This document shows positions 1-7,081 of a stretch of DNA of 21,931 bases, piece by piece. Under the pieces are notes generated by a model. The model was not told the DNA's origin. It worked only from the letters and a program-made list of their open reading frames with translations, and did no database searches. The DNA comes from CALWZE01 sp964645785 (GTDB taxonomy: Bacteria; Bacillota; Clostridia; Oscillospirales; Ruminococcaceae). The DNA is taken from contig CAZYAV010000038.1 in NCBI GenBank assembly GCA_964645785.1, positions 1 through 21,931 on the forward strand, given 5' to 3'. A program made the translations under genes and the position numbers. Within the stretch, counting starts at the first letter, position 1. Each line of letters begins with the position of its first letter.

Positions 1-1110
1 TTCCGCGTGCAGTTCAACTCGGCCATCGGCCCCTACAAGGGCGGGTTGCGCCTGCACCCGAGCGTCAATGCGTCGGTCATCAAATTCCTCGGCTTTGAGC
101 AGACCTTCAAAAACAGCCTGACCTCGCTGCCCATGGGCGGCGGCAAGGGCGGCTCGGACTTCGACCCGAAGGGCAAGTCGGACAATGAGGTCATGCGGTT
201 CTGCCAGAGCTTTATGACAGAGCTCTCCCGCTATATCGGCCCGGACACCGACGTGCCCGCAGGCGACATCGGGGTCGGCGCCCGGGAAATCGGCTTCCTG
301 TTTGGCCAGTATAAGCGGATGAACAACGAATTCAGCGGCGTGCTGACCGGCAAGGGGCTCGCCTACGGCGGGTCGCTGGCGCGCACCCAGGCGACCGGCT
401 ACGGGCTGTGCTATCTGGCCGAGGAGATGCTGCGGGTGATGAAAAACGACAGCTTCAAGGGCAAGCGGGTCGTCATCAGCGGCTCGGGCAACGTCGCCAT
501 CTACGCGGCGGAGAAGGCGACCGCGCTGGGCGCAAAGGTGGTCACCATGTCCGATTCGTCCGGCTATATTGTGGACGAAAACGGGGTCAAGCTGGATGTA
601 ATCAAGCAGATCAAAGAGGTGGAGCGCGCCCGCATCAGCGAATACGCCAAGCGGGTGCCGGGCGCGGTGTTCGTGCCCGACTGCAAGCAGGTCTGGACGG
701 TGGCGTGCGACATCGCGCTGCCCTGCGCAACCCAGAACGAGCTGGACGAGGCGGGCGCAAAGGCGCTGGTGGCGAACGGCGTGCAGGCGGTCGCGGAGGG
801 CGCCAACATGCCCAGCACCCCGCAGGCCGTCGCGGTGTTCCAGAACGCGGGCATCCTGTTTGCGCCCGCGAAGGCCGCGAACGCGGGCGGCGTGGCGACC
901 TCGGGGCTGGAGATGAGCCAGAACTCGATGCGCTACAGCTGGACATTCGAGGAGGTCGACGCCAAGCTGAAGGGGATCATGGTCAACATCTTCCACAACG
1001 CGTATGACGCCGCGGAGAAGTTCGGCATGAAGGGCAACCTTGTGGCGGGCGCGAATATCGCCGGGTTCCTCAAGGTCGCGGACGCGATGAAGGCGCAGGG
1101 CGTCTGCTGA
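1..1110 (+). CDS. gdhA: NADP-type glutamate dehydrogenase (5' end missing)
   Basis: Catalyses reductive amination of 2-oxoglutarate with ammonium to glutamate in the cytoplasm. The reading frame is open from base 1, so the N-terminus lies outside the window; 369 residues are visible. Lysines at visible residues 13 (KGGLR), 37 and 49 (MGGGKGG) have the same spacing as K89, K113 and K125 of Clostridium symbiosum GDH, from memory, so about 76 residues are missing and the full protein would be about 445 aa, the usual size. The dinucleotide loop GSGNVA and a downstream SDSSGY segment that lacks the acidic residue typical of NAD enzymes suggest NADP use. The GANIAGF and AMKAQG motifs near the C-terminus are typical. 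A small excisionase-like gene follows 44 nt downstream with no terminator between them, so the two may share a transcript. Confidence 0.96.
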   Translation, partial: FRVQFNSAIGPYKGGLRLHPSVNASVIKFLGFEQTFKNSLTSLPMGGGKGGSDFDPKGKSDNEVMRFCQSFMTELSRYIGPDTDVPAGDIGVGAREIGFLFGQYKRMNNEFSGVLTGKGLAYGGSLARTQATGYGLCYLAEEMLRVMKNDSFKGKRVVISGSGNVAIYAAEKATALGAKVVTMSDSSGYIVDENGVKLDVIKQIKEVERARISEYAKRVPGAVFVPDCKQVWTVACDIALPCATQNELDEAGAKALVANGVQAVAEGANMPSTPQAVAVFQNAGILFAPAKAANAGGVATSGLEMSQNSMRYSWTFEEVDAKLKGIMVNIFHNAYDAAEKFGMKGNLVAGANIAGFLKVADAMKAQGVC

Positions 1111-1154
1111 GTGGGCGGCCAATGCGTGCGAACCGGCCGGAAAGGGGGCTGCCT

Positions 1155-1358
1155 ATGCGGAACACGGATGTGCCCATCTGGGAAAAGTACACGCTCACCG
1201 TCGAGGAGGCGTCCAGGTATTTCCGCATCGGGGAAACCAAGCTGCGCCGCCTGGCGGAGGAAAACCGCGCTTCCGGCTGGGTGCTTATGAACGGCAACCG
1301 CATCCAGATCAAGCGCAGGCAGTTTGAAAAGCTGATCGACGGCCTGACCGAGATTTAA
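1155..1358 (+). CDS. Tn916-type excisionase (Xis), orphan
   Basis: A 67-residue protein closely resembling Tn916 Xis as I remember it, in length and in sequence along its whole extent: PIWEKYTLTVEEASRYF, then RIGETKLRRLAEEN, then MNGNRIQIKRRQFEKLID. This family is a small winged-helix DNA-bending protein that directs tyrosine integrase towards excision. The ATG at 1155 is chosen because AAAGGGGG lies about 7 nt upstream and it gives exactly the family length; an in-frame ATG at 1122 would add 11 non-conserved residues. No integrase, relaxase or other transposon gene is nearby. It sits 44 nt after gdhA and just before a strong terminator. It could be a relic of an excised element or a domesticated DNA-binding protein; the intact reading frame and good RBS favour an expressed gene. 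Confidence 0.88.
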   Translation: MRNTDVPIWEKYTLTVEEASRYFRIGETKLRRLAEENRASGWVLMNGNRIQIKRRQFEKLIDGLTEI

Positions 1359-1370
1359 GAAAAAGCTGTA

Positions 1371-1407
1371 AAGGAGCCCCCGGCGCGCCGCGCCGGGGCT
1401 CCTTTTT
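1371..1407 (+). terminator. Intrinsic terminator after gdhA-xis
   Basis: A GC-rich hairpin with arms GGAGCCCC(C)GGCGCG and CGCGCCGGGGCTCC, one bulged C, followed directly by TTTTT. It starts 12 nt after the xis stop codon and would end a gdhA-xis transcript. Confidence 0.9.
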
Positions 1408-2059
1408 ACAAAGGGCTCCAAGGGGCAAGGCGTCCGGACAGCGCTTCCGGCCCGGTTGGGGCGGTGGCAGCGGAAAATCCGGGATCTGGGGCGGGTGGAC
1501 AGGGCAGTGGAAAAACAGAAAAACCGGAAGAAGCCCTTGTGGGGAAACAGCATTCCTGCGGCTTTTCGCAATGGACAAGGATGCTGAAGCTGCTTTGCAA
1601 ATAGAATCCTTCCGGCGGCGTATATAATGGTTTAATGGGGAGGCTTGCTGGCAAAGGGAAGGTCGCTTTCGCAAAATAGGCCTGTCGGATGTAAGAACAC
1701 AGATAAACAAATCGTTGGGGAATAATGCCTGGGATAATTTGACCTGCATACAAAGGCCTTAAGCAGAGGAGGATAAGCAATTCTCCCGATAATGCTGAAA
1801 AGCGATCACCATGTTTTGGATAATCCTCAATGCGGCGCGATAAGCAGCATGACAGATAAAGCATATCCGTTCGCAGATATGGCGGGCATCGAATCCCACA
1901 AACGGGAAACGGTAACGATATGGTGTTGGGGACATCTTCCTTGCGGGGGGCTTACCCAAAGGCGGCCTCTCCGGCAATCCCGGCAGCGGGCGTTTCTTGA
2001 CGGGCAGCCGGCGCGCGGCCGCGCAAACCGCCGCAGACAGCACACAGGCCGTGGGGCGC

Positions 2060-2088
2060 AAAACCGCCCGCGCGGTTCTTGCGGTTTT
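2060..2088 (+). repeat. Nested hairpin sequence overlapping a promoter
   Basis: AAAACCGC at 2060-2067 can pair with GCGGTT at 2072-2077 (6 bp) or with GCGGTTTT at 2081-2088 (8 bp). The second arm overlaps the proposed -35 box at 2079-2084. It may be a terminator-like relic, or an operator for the downstream gene. Confidence 0.5.
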
Positions 2089-2107
2089 GTGCCGAACAGG
2101 ATAGAAT
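2079..2107 (+). promoter_or_regulatory. Sigma-A-type promoter for the metallopeptidase operon
   Basis: TTGCGG at 2079-2084, a 17-nt spacer, then TAGAAT at 2102-2107. The expected transcription start is at about 2113-2115, essentially on the ATG at 2114, so the message would be leaderless or nearly so. Confidence 0.6.
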
Positions 2108-2113
2108 AAAACC

Positions 2114-2830
2114 ATGGTAACGGAAATTGAACTGAACGGAACGCCGCGGCAGGTCGAAATCACCCGCAAGGCGATGCGCTCCATCCGGCTGCGAGTCACC
2201 GATGCCGGGGAGATTCGGCTGAGCGCGCCAAAGGGGACACCGAAGCGGGAGCTGGACGCCTTTTTGCGCGCGCACCGGGCGTGGCTGGAGGCGGCGCTTG
2301 CCCGGCTGGACGAAAAGGCACCGCCCATGCAGGCCGAGCGGCTGGAGCAGGGCGCGCCGGTTCGGCTGCTGGGCATGGAATACACCGTCGAGCTGCGGCC
2401 GGGCGTGCGCATCGGGTTTTCGGCCGACCACGCGGCGCGGACGCTGCGCATTGAGCGGCCGGAGGGCGCCGGGCAGGCGGCGCTGGACACGCACTTTGAC
2501 CGGTGGTGGCGCGAAAGCTGCCTTGCGGTGTACACCGGGCTTTGCAGGCGGTACCTGCCCCTGTTTGCGCCATACGGCGTCCGGATGCCGGAAATCCATG
2601 TGCGCAAAATGCGCGCGCAGTGGGGCAGCTGCAACGCCGCCGCGGGGCGGATCAATCTGAACTACTATCTGCTGCGCGCGCCGCTCGTGTGCGTCGAATA
2701 CGTTGTGCTGCACGAGCTGACCCATCTGATTAACCAGACGCACAACCCGGCGTTTTATGCATTTATCGCCCGCGCGATGCCGGATTGGAAGGCGCGGCGC
2801 GAGCGGCTGCGGCACGAACGGAGCTGCTGA
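2114..2830 (+). CDS. YgjP-type zinc metallopeptidase (M48-like, DUF45)
   Basis: A 238-residue protein of the YgjP/WLM-related family, predicted zinc-dependent peptidases of unknown substrate. The N-terminal part carries the family pattern VEITRKAMRSIRLRV...IRLSAP (14-39). The middle has QWGSCN...INLNYYL (169-186), and the active site is HELTH at 200-204 with a third likely zinc ligand H210 in the THNPAFY segment, where most members have an NHS..FW motif. Length is normal. The ATG at 2114 has only a weak AGGA 12 nt upstream, but the conserved region begins at residue 14, so no later start fits. The regulator gene follows after 23 nt and is probably co-transcribed. The family assignment is firm; the biological substrate is unknown. 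Confidence 0.9.
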   Translation: MVTEIELNGTPRQVEITRKAMRSIRLRVTDAGEIRLSAPKGTPKRELDAFLRAHRAWLEAALARLDEKAPPMQAERLEQGAPVRLLGMEYTVELRPGVRIGFSADHAARTLRIERPEGAGQAALDTHFDRWWRESCLAVYTGLCRRYLPLFAPYGVRMPEIHVRKMRAQWGSCNAAAGRINLNYYLLRAPLVCVEYVVLHELTHLINQTHNPAFYAFIARAMPDWKARRERLRHERSC

Positions 2831-2853
2831 ACCGGAGAAAGGACGGGATTTTT

Positions 2854-3249
2854 ATGGCGATTCACGAATCGGCGGAGGATTACCTCGAAACCATTCTGCG
2901 CATCAAGCAGCGCAAGGGCACGGTGCGGTCGATGGACATTGTCAACGACATGAACTACTCCAAGCCGAGCATCAGCGTCGCAATGAAGCGCCTGCGGGAG
3001 AGCGGGCATGTCACCATGGACGAGCAGGGCTACATTGAGCTGACCGACGCCGGCCGCGCGGTCGCCGAGCGGATCTACGACCGCCATGTGACAATCGCGC
3101 GGCTGCTGATGCGGCTGGGCGTCCACGAGGCGCAGGCCTACGAGGACGCGTGCAAAATCGAGCACGACATCAGCGACGAGAGCTTTGCACGGGTGTGCGT
3201 GTTTTTGCAGAAATGGGAGGAGGCGCACGGCCCCAACCCGACCATCTGA
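2854..3249 (+). CDS. DtxR/MntR-family metal-dependent repressor
   Basis: A 131-residue cytoplasmic regulator with an N-terminal winged helix (SMDIVNDMNYSKPSISVAMKRL, 26-47) and a helical dimerisation and metal-binding half; it lacks the C-terminal SH3-like domain of DtxR, as MntR does. Aligning by eye, candidate metal ligands are D9, E12, H78, C100, E103 and H104. D9 matches MntR D8, while C100 in ACKIEH matches DtxR C102, so the site mixes features of Mn and Fe sensors. The ATG at 2854 is chosen for the upstream GGAGAAAGGA; an upstream in-frame ATG at 2785 would overlap the previous gene by 46 nt without an RBS. It probably controls iron or manganese homeostasis genes located elsewhere; the adjacent Zn/Cd operon is convergent and has its own sensor. 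Confidence 0.92.
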   Translation: MAIHESAEDYLETILRIKQRKGTVRSMDIVNDMNYSKPSISVAMKRLRESGHVTMDEQGYIELTDAGRAVAERIYDRHVTIARLLMRLGVHEAQAYEDACKIEHDISDESFARVCVFLQKWEEAHGPNPTI

Positions 3250-3290
3250 CCGCGCGGCCGGATGCAGGCGGCGGTTTTGCAGAAAATAAC

Positions 3291-3330
3291 GGAGGCGGCG
3301 CAGGGCTCTTTCCCTGCGCCGCCTCTTTCG
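3291..3330. terminator. Bidirectional terminator between convergent operons
   Basis: A perfect 14-bp stem (GAGGCGGCGCAGGG at 3292-3305 with its complement at 3312-3325) and a 6-nt loop. The plus-side tail is TTTCG; the minus-side tail is CCGTTATTTTC. It lies between the regulator ending at 3249 and the ATPase ending at 3349. Confidence 0.8.
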
Positions 3331-3348
3331 TGCTGATAAAAATGCGGG

Positions 3349-5196
3349 CTATTCCTTGACATGCATGGCGCGCATGGCGTTGAGGATCGCGATAACCGAG
3401 ACGCCGACGTCCGCGAACACGGCCTCCCACATGCTCGCCATACCGGCCGCGACAAGCGCGAGCGCAAGCAGCTTGACCGCGAGCGCAAACACAATGTTCT
3501 GCCGGACAATCGCGAGCGTCTTGCGGGCGATGCGCATGGCGGTGGACAGCTTTTTGACATTGTCGTCCATCAGAACGACGTCCGCGGCCTCGATGGCCGC
3601 GTCCGAGCCGAGCGCGCCCATCGCGATGCCGACGTCGGCGCGCGCGAGAACGGGCGCGTCGTTGATGCCGTCCCCGACAAACGCAAGCCTGCTTTTTGGG
3701 GGCTGGGCGGCCAGCAGGCGCTCCACCTCCGCAACTTTATCCTGCGGCAGCAGCCCGGCGTGCACCTCGTCCAGCCCCAGCTTGGCGGCAACCGCCTCGC
3801 CGGCTGCAGCCGTGTCGCCGGTGAGCATGACCGTTTTGCGCACCCCGGCCGCCTTGAGCGCGGCAATCGCCTCGTGGGCTTCCGGCTTCAGCGCGTCCGA
3901 AATCAGGATGTGCCCCGCGTACTGCCCGTCCACCGCGACGTGGACAACGGTGCCGACGCATCCGTCCGCCGCCGGCAGCGGAACCTCGTTGCGCTCCATC
4001 AGCTTTTCGTTGCCAACCAGCACCGCGCGGCCGTCCACCTCGGCGCGCACGCCGTATCCCGCAAGCTCGTTGACCCGGCTGACCTGCGCCTCACCGGCCG
4101 AGCCGTCGTAAGCCGCCCGCAGCGACAGGGAGATGGGGTGGTCGCTGTAGCTCTCGGCCAGCGCCGCCAGCCGCAGCAGCCCGGCATCGTCAAAATTCTC
4201 CGGATGAACGGCCGTAACCGCGAACACCCCCCTTGTGAGGGTGCCGGTTTTGTCCATGACGACGGTGTCGGTGCGGGCGAGATCCTCCAGATGGTTGCTG
4301 CCCTTAATCAGCACGCCGCACCGGGACGCGCCGCCGATGCCGCCGAAAAAGCTGAGCGGAACCGAAATCACCAGCGCGCAGGGGCAGGAGATGACCAGAA
4401 AGCTGAGCGCGCGCGCAAACCACGTCCCCCACTGGCCGACAAACAGGGGCGGCAGAAGGGCGAGCAGCGCGGCGCAGAGCACAACGGCCGGGGTATACCA
4501 CCGGGCAAAGCGGGTGATAAAGCTCTCGCTTTTGGATTTTTTGCTGCTTGCATTCTCGACAAGGTCGAGAATTTTGGAAACGGTCGATTCGCCGAACGGC
4601 TTGGTGACCCGCACCCGCAGCAGGCCGCCGCCGTTGACGCAGCCGCTGATAATCTCCGCGCCGGGCGCAACGTCCCGGGGCAGGCTTTCGCCGGTGAGCG
4701 CGGCGGCGTTGAGGGTGGACGCCCCCTCCAGCACGACCCCGTCAAGCGGAACCTTTTCGCCCGGCCGGACGACGATGGTCTCGCCCGGCTGCACGTCGTT
4801 TGGGTCAACCTCGCGCGTCTCACCCGCCCGCTCGACGTTGGCGGTGTCGGGGCGGATATCCATCAGCGCCGCGATGGAGCGGCGGCTCTTGCCCACGGCG
4901 TAGGACTGGAACAGCTCGCCGACCTGATAGAAGATCATGACCGCGCAGGCCTCGGCAAATTCGCCGATTCCCCAGGCGCCGACCGTCGCGAGCGCCATCA
5001 GGAAGTTTTCGTCAAACACCTGGCCGTGCCCGATGTTGACAACAGCCGTCTTCAGCACGTCCAGCCCGGCAATCAGATAGGCCGCCGCAAACAGCGCGAG
5101 CTGCGCCCAGATAATGCCGGGCAGCAGTTCCCCTGCGATAAACAGCGCCCCGGCGGCCAGTATGCGGATGAGCTGCTTTTTCTGTTTCTTTGTCAT
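3349..5196 (-). CDS. cadA: Zn/Cd-exporting P1B-2 type ATPase
   Basis: A 615-residue membrane pump that uses ATP to expel Zn2+, Cd2+ or Pb2+. Visible motifs are the actuator TGES (168-171), the membrane metal site SCPCAL with C271 and C273, the phosphorylation site DKTGT (D315), the HP motif (353-354) and the hinge GDGIND (508-513). K575 in the penultimate helix and D596 in the last helix match the lysine and aspartate that mark the P1B-2 Zn/Cd class, as in ZntA. There is no N-terminal heavy-metal domain; instead a separate HMA protein is encoded just upstream. The ATG at 5196 is chosen because the upstream in-frame start at 5235 overlaps the HMA gene. The gap to the HMA stop is only 10 nt, so the two are likely translationally linked. 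Metal class is well supported; exact metal is inferred. Confidence 0.96.
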   Translation of the reverse strand: MTKKQKKQLIRILAAGALFIAGELLPGIIWAQLALFAAAYLIAGLDVLKTAVVNIGHGQVFDENFLMALATVGAWGIGEFAEACAVMIFYQVGELFQSYAVGKSRRSIAALMDIRPDTANVERAGETREVDPNDVQPGETIVVRPGEKVPLDGVVLEGASTLNAAALTGESLPRDVAPGAEIISGCVNGGGLLRVRVTKPFGESTVSKILDLVENASSKKSKSESFITRFARWYTPAVVLCAALLALLPPLFVGQWGTWFARALSFLVISCPCALVISVPLSFFGGIGGASRCGVLIKGSNHLEDLARTDTVVMDKTGTLTRGVFAVTAVHPENFDDAGLLRLAALAESYSDHPISLSLRAAYDGSAGEAQVSRVNELAGYGVRAEVDGRAVLVGNEKLMERNEVPLPAADGCVGTVVHVAVDGQYAGHILISDALKPEAHEAIAALKAAGVRKTVMLTGDTAAAGEAVAAKLGLDEVHAGLLPQDKVAEVERLLAAQPPKSRLAFVGDGINDAPVLARADVGIAMGALGSDAAIEAADVVLMDDNVKKLSTAMRIARKTLAIVRQNIVFALAVKLLALALVAAGMASMWEAVFADVGVSVIAILNAMRAMHVKE

Positions 5197-5206
5197 GGCC
5201 GTATGC

Positions 5207-5425
5207 TCACAGCAGAATCTCACAGTCCGGCTCAACCCGCTTGCAGAGGGCGACCGCTTGCTTCAGAATCTCGTCAAACCGGTCGTCCGCCGCTTCCAGG
5301 GTCATCTTCTGGGTCATGAAGTTGACGCTCACCTGCTCGACCCCGTCGAGCTTGGCGATGGCGTTTTCCATCTTTGCCGCGCAGTTGGCGCAGTCGAGAT
5401 CCTGAAGCCTGAATGTCTTTTTCAT
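5207..5425 (-). CDS. Stand-alone heavy-metal-associated (HMA) domain protein
   Basis: A 72-residue ferredoxin-like HMA domain with the metal motif DCANC (C12, C15). The aspartate just before the first cysteine is the pattern seen in Zn/Cd domains such as that of ZntA, rather than the MTCxxC of copper chaperones. It therefore probably delivers or senses Zn/Cd for the downstream pump, whose own N-terminal domain is absent. AGGAG lies 9 nt before the ATG. It begins 13 nt after the sensor stop codon and ends 10 nt before the pump, in the middle of a three-gene operon. Automated annotation might call it CopZ, but the motif and context argue against copper. Confidence 0.9.
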   Translation of the reverse strand: MKKTFRLQDLDCANCAAKMENAIAKLDGVEQVSVNFMTQKMTLEAADDRFDEILKQAVALCKRVEPDCEILL

Positions 5426-5438
5426 GTCGGGTTCTCCT

Positions 5439-5801
5439 TTACTCGGTGATATGCTCGATGCCGAGGTTGACAATGTTCCGCACATGGTCGTCGTCAAGCG
5501 AATACAGCACCGTCTTCCCGTCCCGCCGGGATTTGACCAGCTTGCTCTGCTTGAGCGTTTTGAGCTGGTGCGAAATGGCGGATTGGGTCATGCCCAGCAC
5601 CTCGGCGATGTCGCAGACGCACATCTCCTGCTCGAGCGTGTAGAGGATGCGGATGCGGGTGGTGTCCCCAAAGACCTTGAACAGGTCGGCGAGGTCGTAC
5701 AGCAGCTCGCCGTCCGGCATCACCCGCCTTGCGCGCTCAACCACCTCCGCGTGGGTTTCGGGTGTGTCGCAGGTTTCGGCGTGGTTATTGTCCAGAAGCA
5801 T
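5439..5801 (-). CDS. cadC: ArsR/SmtB-family Zn/Cd-sensing repressor (CadC-like)
   Basis: A 120-residue winged-helix repressor that leaves DNA when metal binds. The recognition region is MTQSAISHQLKTLKQSKLV (71-89). Two metal sites of S. aureus CadC can be traced. The alpha3N site has C61 and C63 in MCVCD plus C11, with H7 at the spacing where CadC has C7. The alpha5 site has D104, H106, H117 and E120, with exactly the 2-11-3 spacing of CadC D101, H103, H114 and E117. It is first gene of the operon with the HMA protein and the ATPase, behind a promoter with an overlapping palindrome. The RBS AAAGG lies 8 nt before the ATG. Zn, Cd or Pb response is inferred from these residues. Confidence 0.93.
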   Translation of the reverse strand: MLLDNNHAETCDTPETHAEVVERARRVMPDGELLYDLADLFKVFGDTTRIRILYTLEQEMCVCDIAEVLGMTQSAISHQLKTLKQSKLVKSRRDGKTVLYSLDDDHVRNIVNLGIEHITE

Positions 5802-5816
5802 TCTATCAACCTTTCA

Positions 5817-5834
5817 TATGAGCAATTGTTCATA
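5817..5834 (-). promoter_or_regulatory. Probable CadC-like operator
   Basis: An 18-bp palindrome, TATGAGCAATTGTTCATA, symmetric at 16 of 18 positions and shaped like ArsR/SmtB-family operators. It covers the predicted transcription start immediately downstream of the -10 box, where a bound repressor would block initiation. Confidence 0.82.
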
Positions 5835-5839
5835 CGTTC

Positions 5840-5868
5840 ATGATATACCGCCCTCCGCAATTTGTCAA
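5840..5868 (-). promoter_or_regulatory. Promoter of the Zn/Cd resistance operon
   Basis: On the minus strand, a perfect TTGACA (5863-5868), a 17-nt spacer, then TATCAT (5840-5845). The start would fall near 5833, inside the operator. Confidence 0.85.
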
Positions 5869-5980
5869 TAGCTCTGCGAAATTTTTTTGATAAACGCGGG
5901 GTGAATTTCTGCAAACAATGCAGCCGTGCGCACCGGCCGGCCAGACGCGGAAAAGGCGGGCGGTTTTGCGGGGCGGCCGT

Positions 5981-6009
5981 TCGACAATCCGCGGGCTTTG
6001 TGCTATGCT
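5981..6009 (+). promoter_or_regulatory. Candidate mutY promoter
   Basis: TTCGAC (5981-5986) and TATGCT (6004-6009) with a 17-nt spacer. The -10 box overlaps the in-frame ATG at 6005, which argues that this ATG is not the translation start. Confidence 0.5.
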
Positions 6010-6040
6010 GTATGAAACTGTCGGGAAAGGGGAAGGACGC

Positions 6041-7081
6041 TTGCAGGAAGTGGAGAGCCTTTACGCCGCGCTGCCGGAGAAGCTGCTGCCCTGGTACCGG
6101 GCAAACGCACGGGCTTTGCCCTGGCGGGAAAACACCGACCCGTACCGGGTCTGGGTGTCCGAAATCATGCTGCAGCAGACCCGGGTCGAGGCGGTGATTG
6201 GGTATTACGAGCGGTTTTTGCGCGCGCTGCCCGATGTTTACGCGCTTGCCCGCGCACCGCAGGACGAGCTGCTCAAGCTCTGGGAGGGGCTTGGGTACTA
6301 CAGCCGCGTGCGGAACCTGCAAAAGGCCGCGGTCGAGATTGTGCAGACCCGCGGCGGCCGGTTCCCCGACACGGCGCAGGAGATTGCAAAGCTGCCCGGC
6401 ATCGGCGCGTACACGGCGGGCGCGATTGCCTCCATCTGCTTTGAGCGGGCGGCCGCCGCGGTGGACGGGAACGTCGTGCGGATTGTGGCGCGCATCACGG
6501 GCGACGGGACGCCGGCGGACAGCCCGCGCCTGAAGCGGGAGATTGCCGCCCGGCTACAGGCGGTGTATCCGCCGCAGGGGCGCGGCGATTTCACCCAGGC
6601 GCTCATGGAGCTGGGCGCGATTGTCTGCACCCCCAGGGCGCCCCAATGCGGCCGGTGCCCGATGCAGACGCTCTGTGTGGCGCGGCGGAGCGGGCGGACG
6701 GCCGAGCTGCCGGTCATGCCCACAAAAAAGAGCAAAAAGGCCGAGCCGCGCACCGTCTTTCTGCTGGAATGCGGCGGCAGGCTGGCGCTGACCCGCCGGC
6801 CGGAAAGGGGGCTGCTGGCCGGGCTGTGGGCGCTGCCCGAGTGCGCGGGGGCGCTGACCCCCGGGGAGGCGCTCGATACCCTGCGAGGCTGGGGCGTACA
6901 GCCGCTGGCGGTCGATGCGGCGGCCGAAAAAAAGCATGTGTTCACCCACGTGGTCTGGCAGATGCGATGCTACCGGGCGGCCTGCGCCGCGGCGCCTGCC
7001 CGCTTCCTCTGGGCTGCGCCGCAGGAGCTGGAGGCGCAGTATGCCCTGCCGACCGCGTACAGACAGTTTTTGCGCGGGTGA
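6041..7081 (+). CDS. mutY: A/G-specific adenine DNA glycosylase MutY
   Basis: Removes adenine mispaired with 8-oxoguanine, starting base-excision repair. Numbering from the chosen start, the catalytic acid E41 is in SEIMLQQT, the helix-hairpin-helix is LPGIGAYTAGAI (118-129), the catalytic aspartate D142 is in VDGNV, and the [4Fe-4S] cluster ligands are C196, C203, C206 and C212 (Cx6Cx2Cx5C). The remaining 130 residues match the NUDIX-like domain that recognises 8-oxoguanine. The TTG at 6041 is chosen because GGAAGGA lies 3 nt upstream in a longer AAAGGGGAAGGA run; an in-frame ATG at 6005 sits in the proposed -10 box. The product is 346 aa, near the usual 350-370. It is transcribed divergently from the metal operon and appears to be a single-gene unit. 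Confidence 0.95.
   Translation: MQEVESLYAALPEKLLPWYRANARALPWRENTDPYRVWVSEIMLQQTRVEAVIGYYERFLRALPDVYALARAPQDELLKLWEGLGYYSRVRNLQKAAVEIVQTRGGRFPDTAQEIAKLPGIGAYTAGAIASICFERAAAAVDGNVVRIVARITGDGTPADSPRLKREIAARLQAVYPPQGRGDFTQALMELGAIVCTPRAPQCGRCPMQTLCVARRSGRTAELPVMPTKKSKKAEPRTVFLLECGGRLALTRRPERGLLAGLWALPECAGALTPGEALDTLRGWGVQPLAVDAAAEKKHVFTHVVWQMRCYRAACAAAPARFLWAAPQELEAQYALPTAYRQFLRG

Larger units (their letters stand above)
1408..2113. other. Non-coding stretch, locally AT-richer
   Basis: About 700 bases between the xis terminator and the metallopeptidase gene. None of the reading frames here shows a recognisable family, RBS or codon pattern like the neighbours. The part from about 1590 to 1930 is visibly AT-richer than the surrounding DNA, which fits decayed foreign DNA, but I cannot name a source. 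The last 55 bases hold a promoter and nested hairpins described separately. Confidence 0.6.

Noticed and set aside
1792..2109. 105-codon plus-strand open frame upstream of the metallopeptidase
   Set aside because: No RBS, no recognisable domain, and a mixed low-complexity basic translation; it also runs into the promoter of the next gene.
1371..2113. tRNA or attachment site as integration target near the excisionase
   Set aside because: I found no tRNA-like cloverleaf and no convincing direct repeats that could be att sites flanking the xis gene.
3361..5319. Long 652-codon open frame on the plus strand opposite the Zn/Cd ATPase
   Set aside because: It is antisense to a gene with all P-type ATPase motifs; the translation is Arg/Gly/His-rich with no domain, as expected for the shadow of a GC-rich gene.
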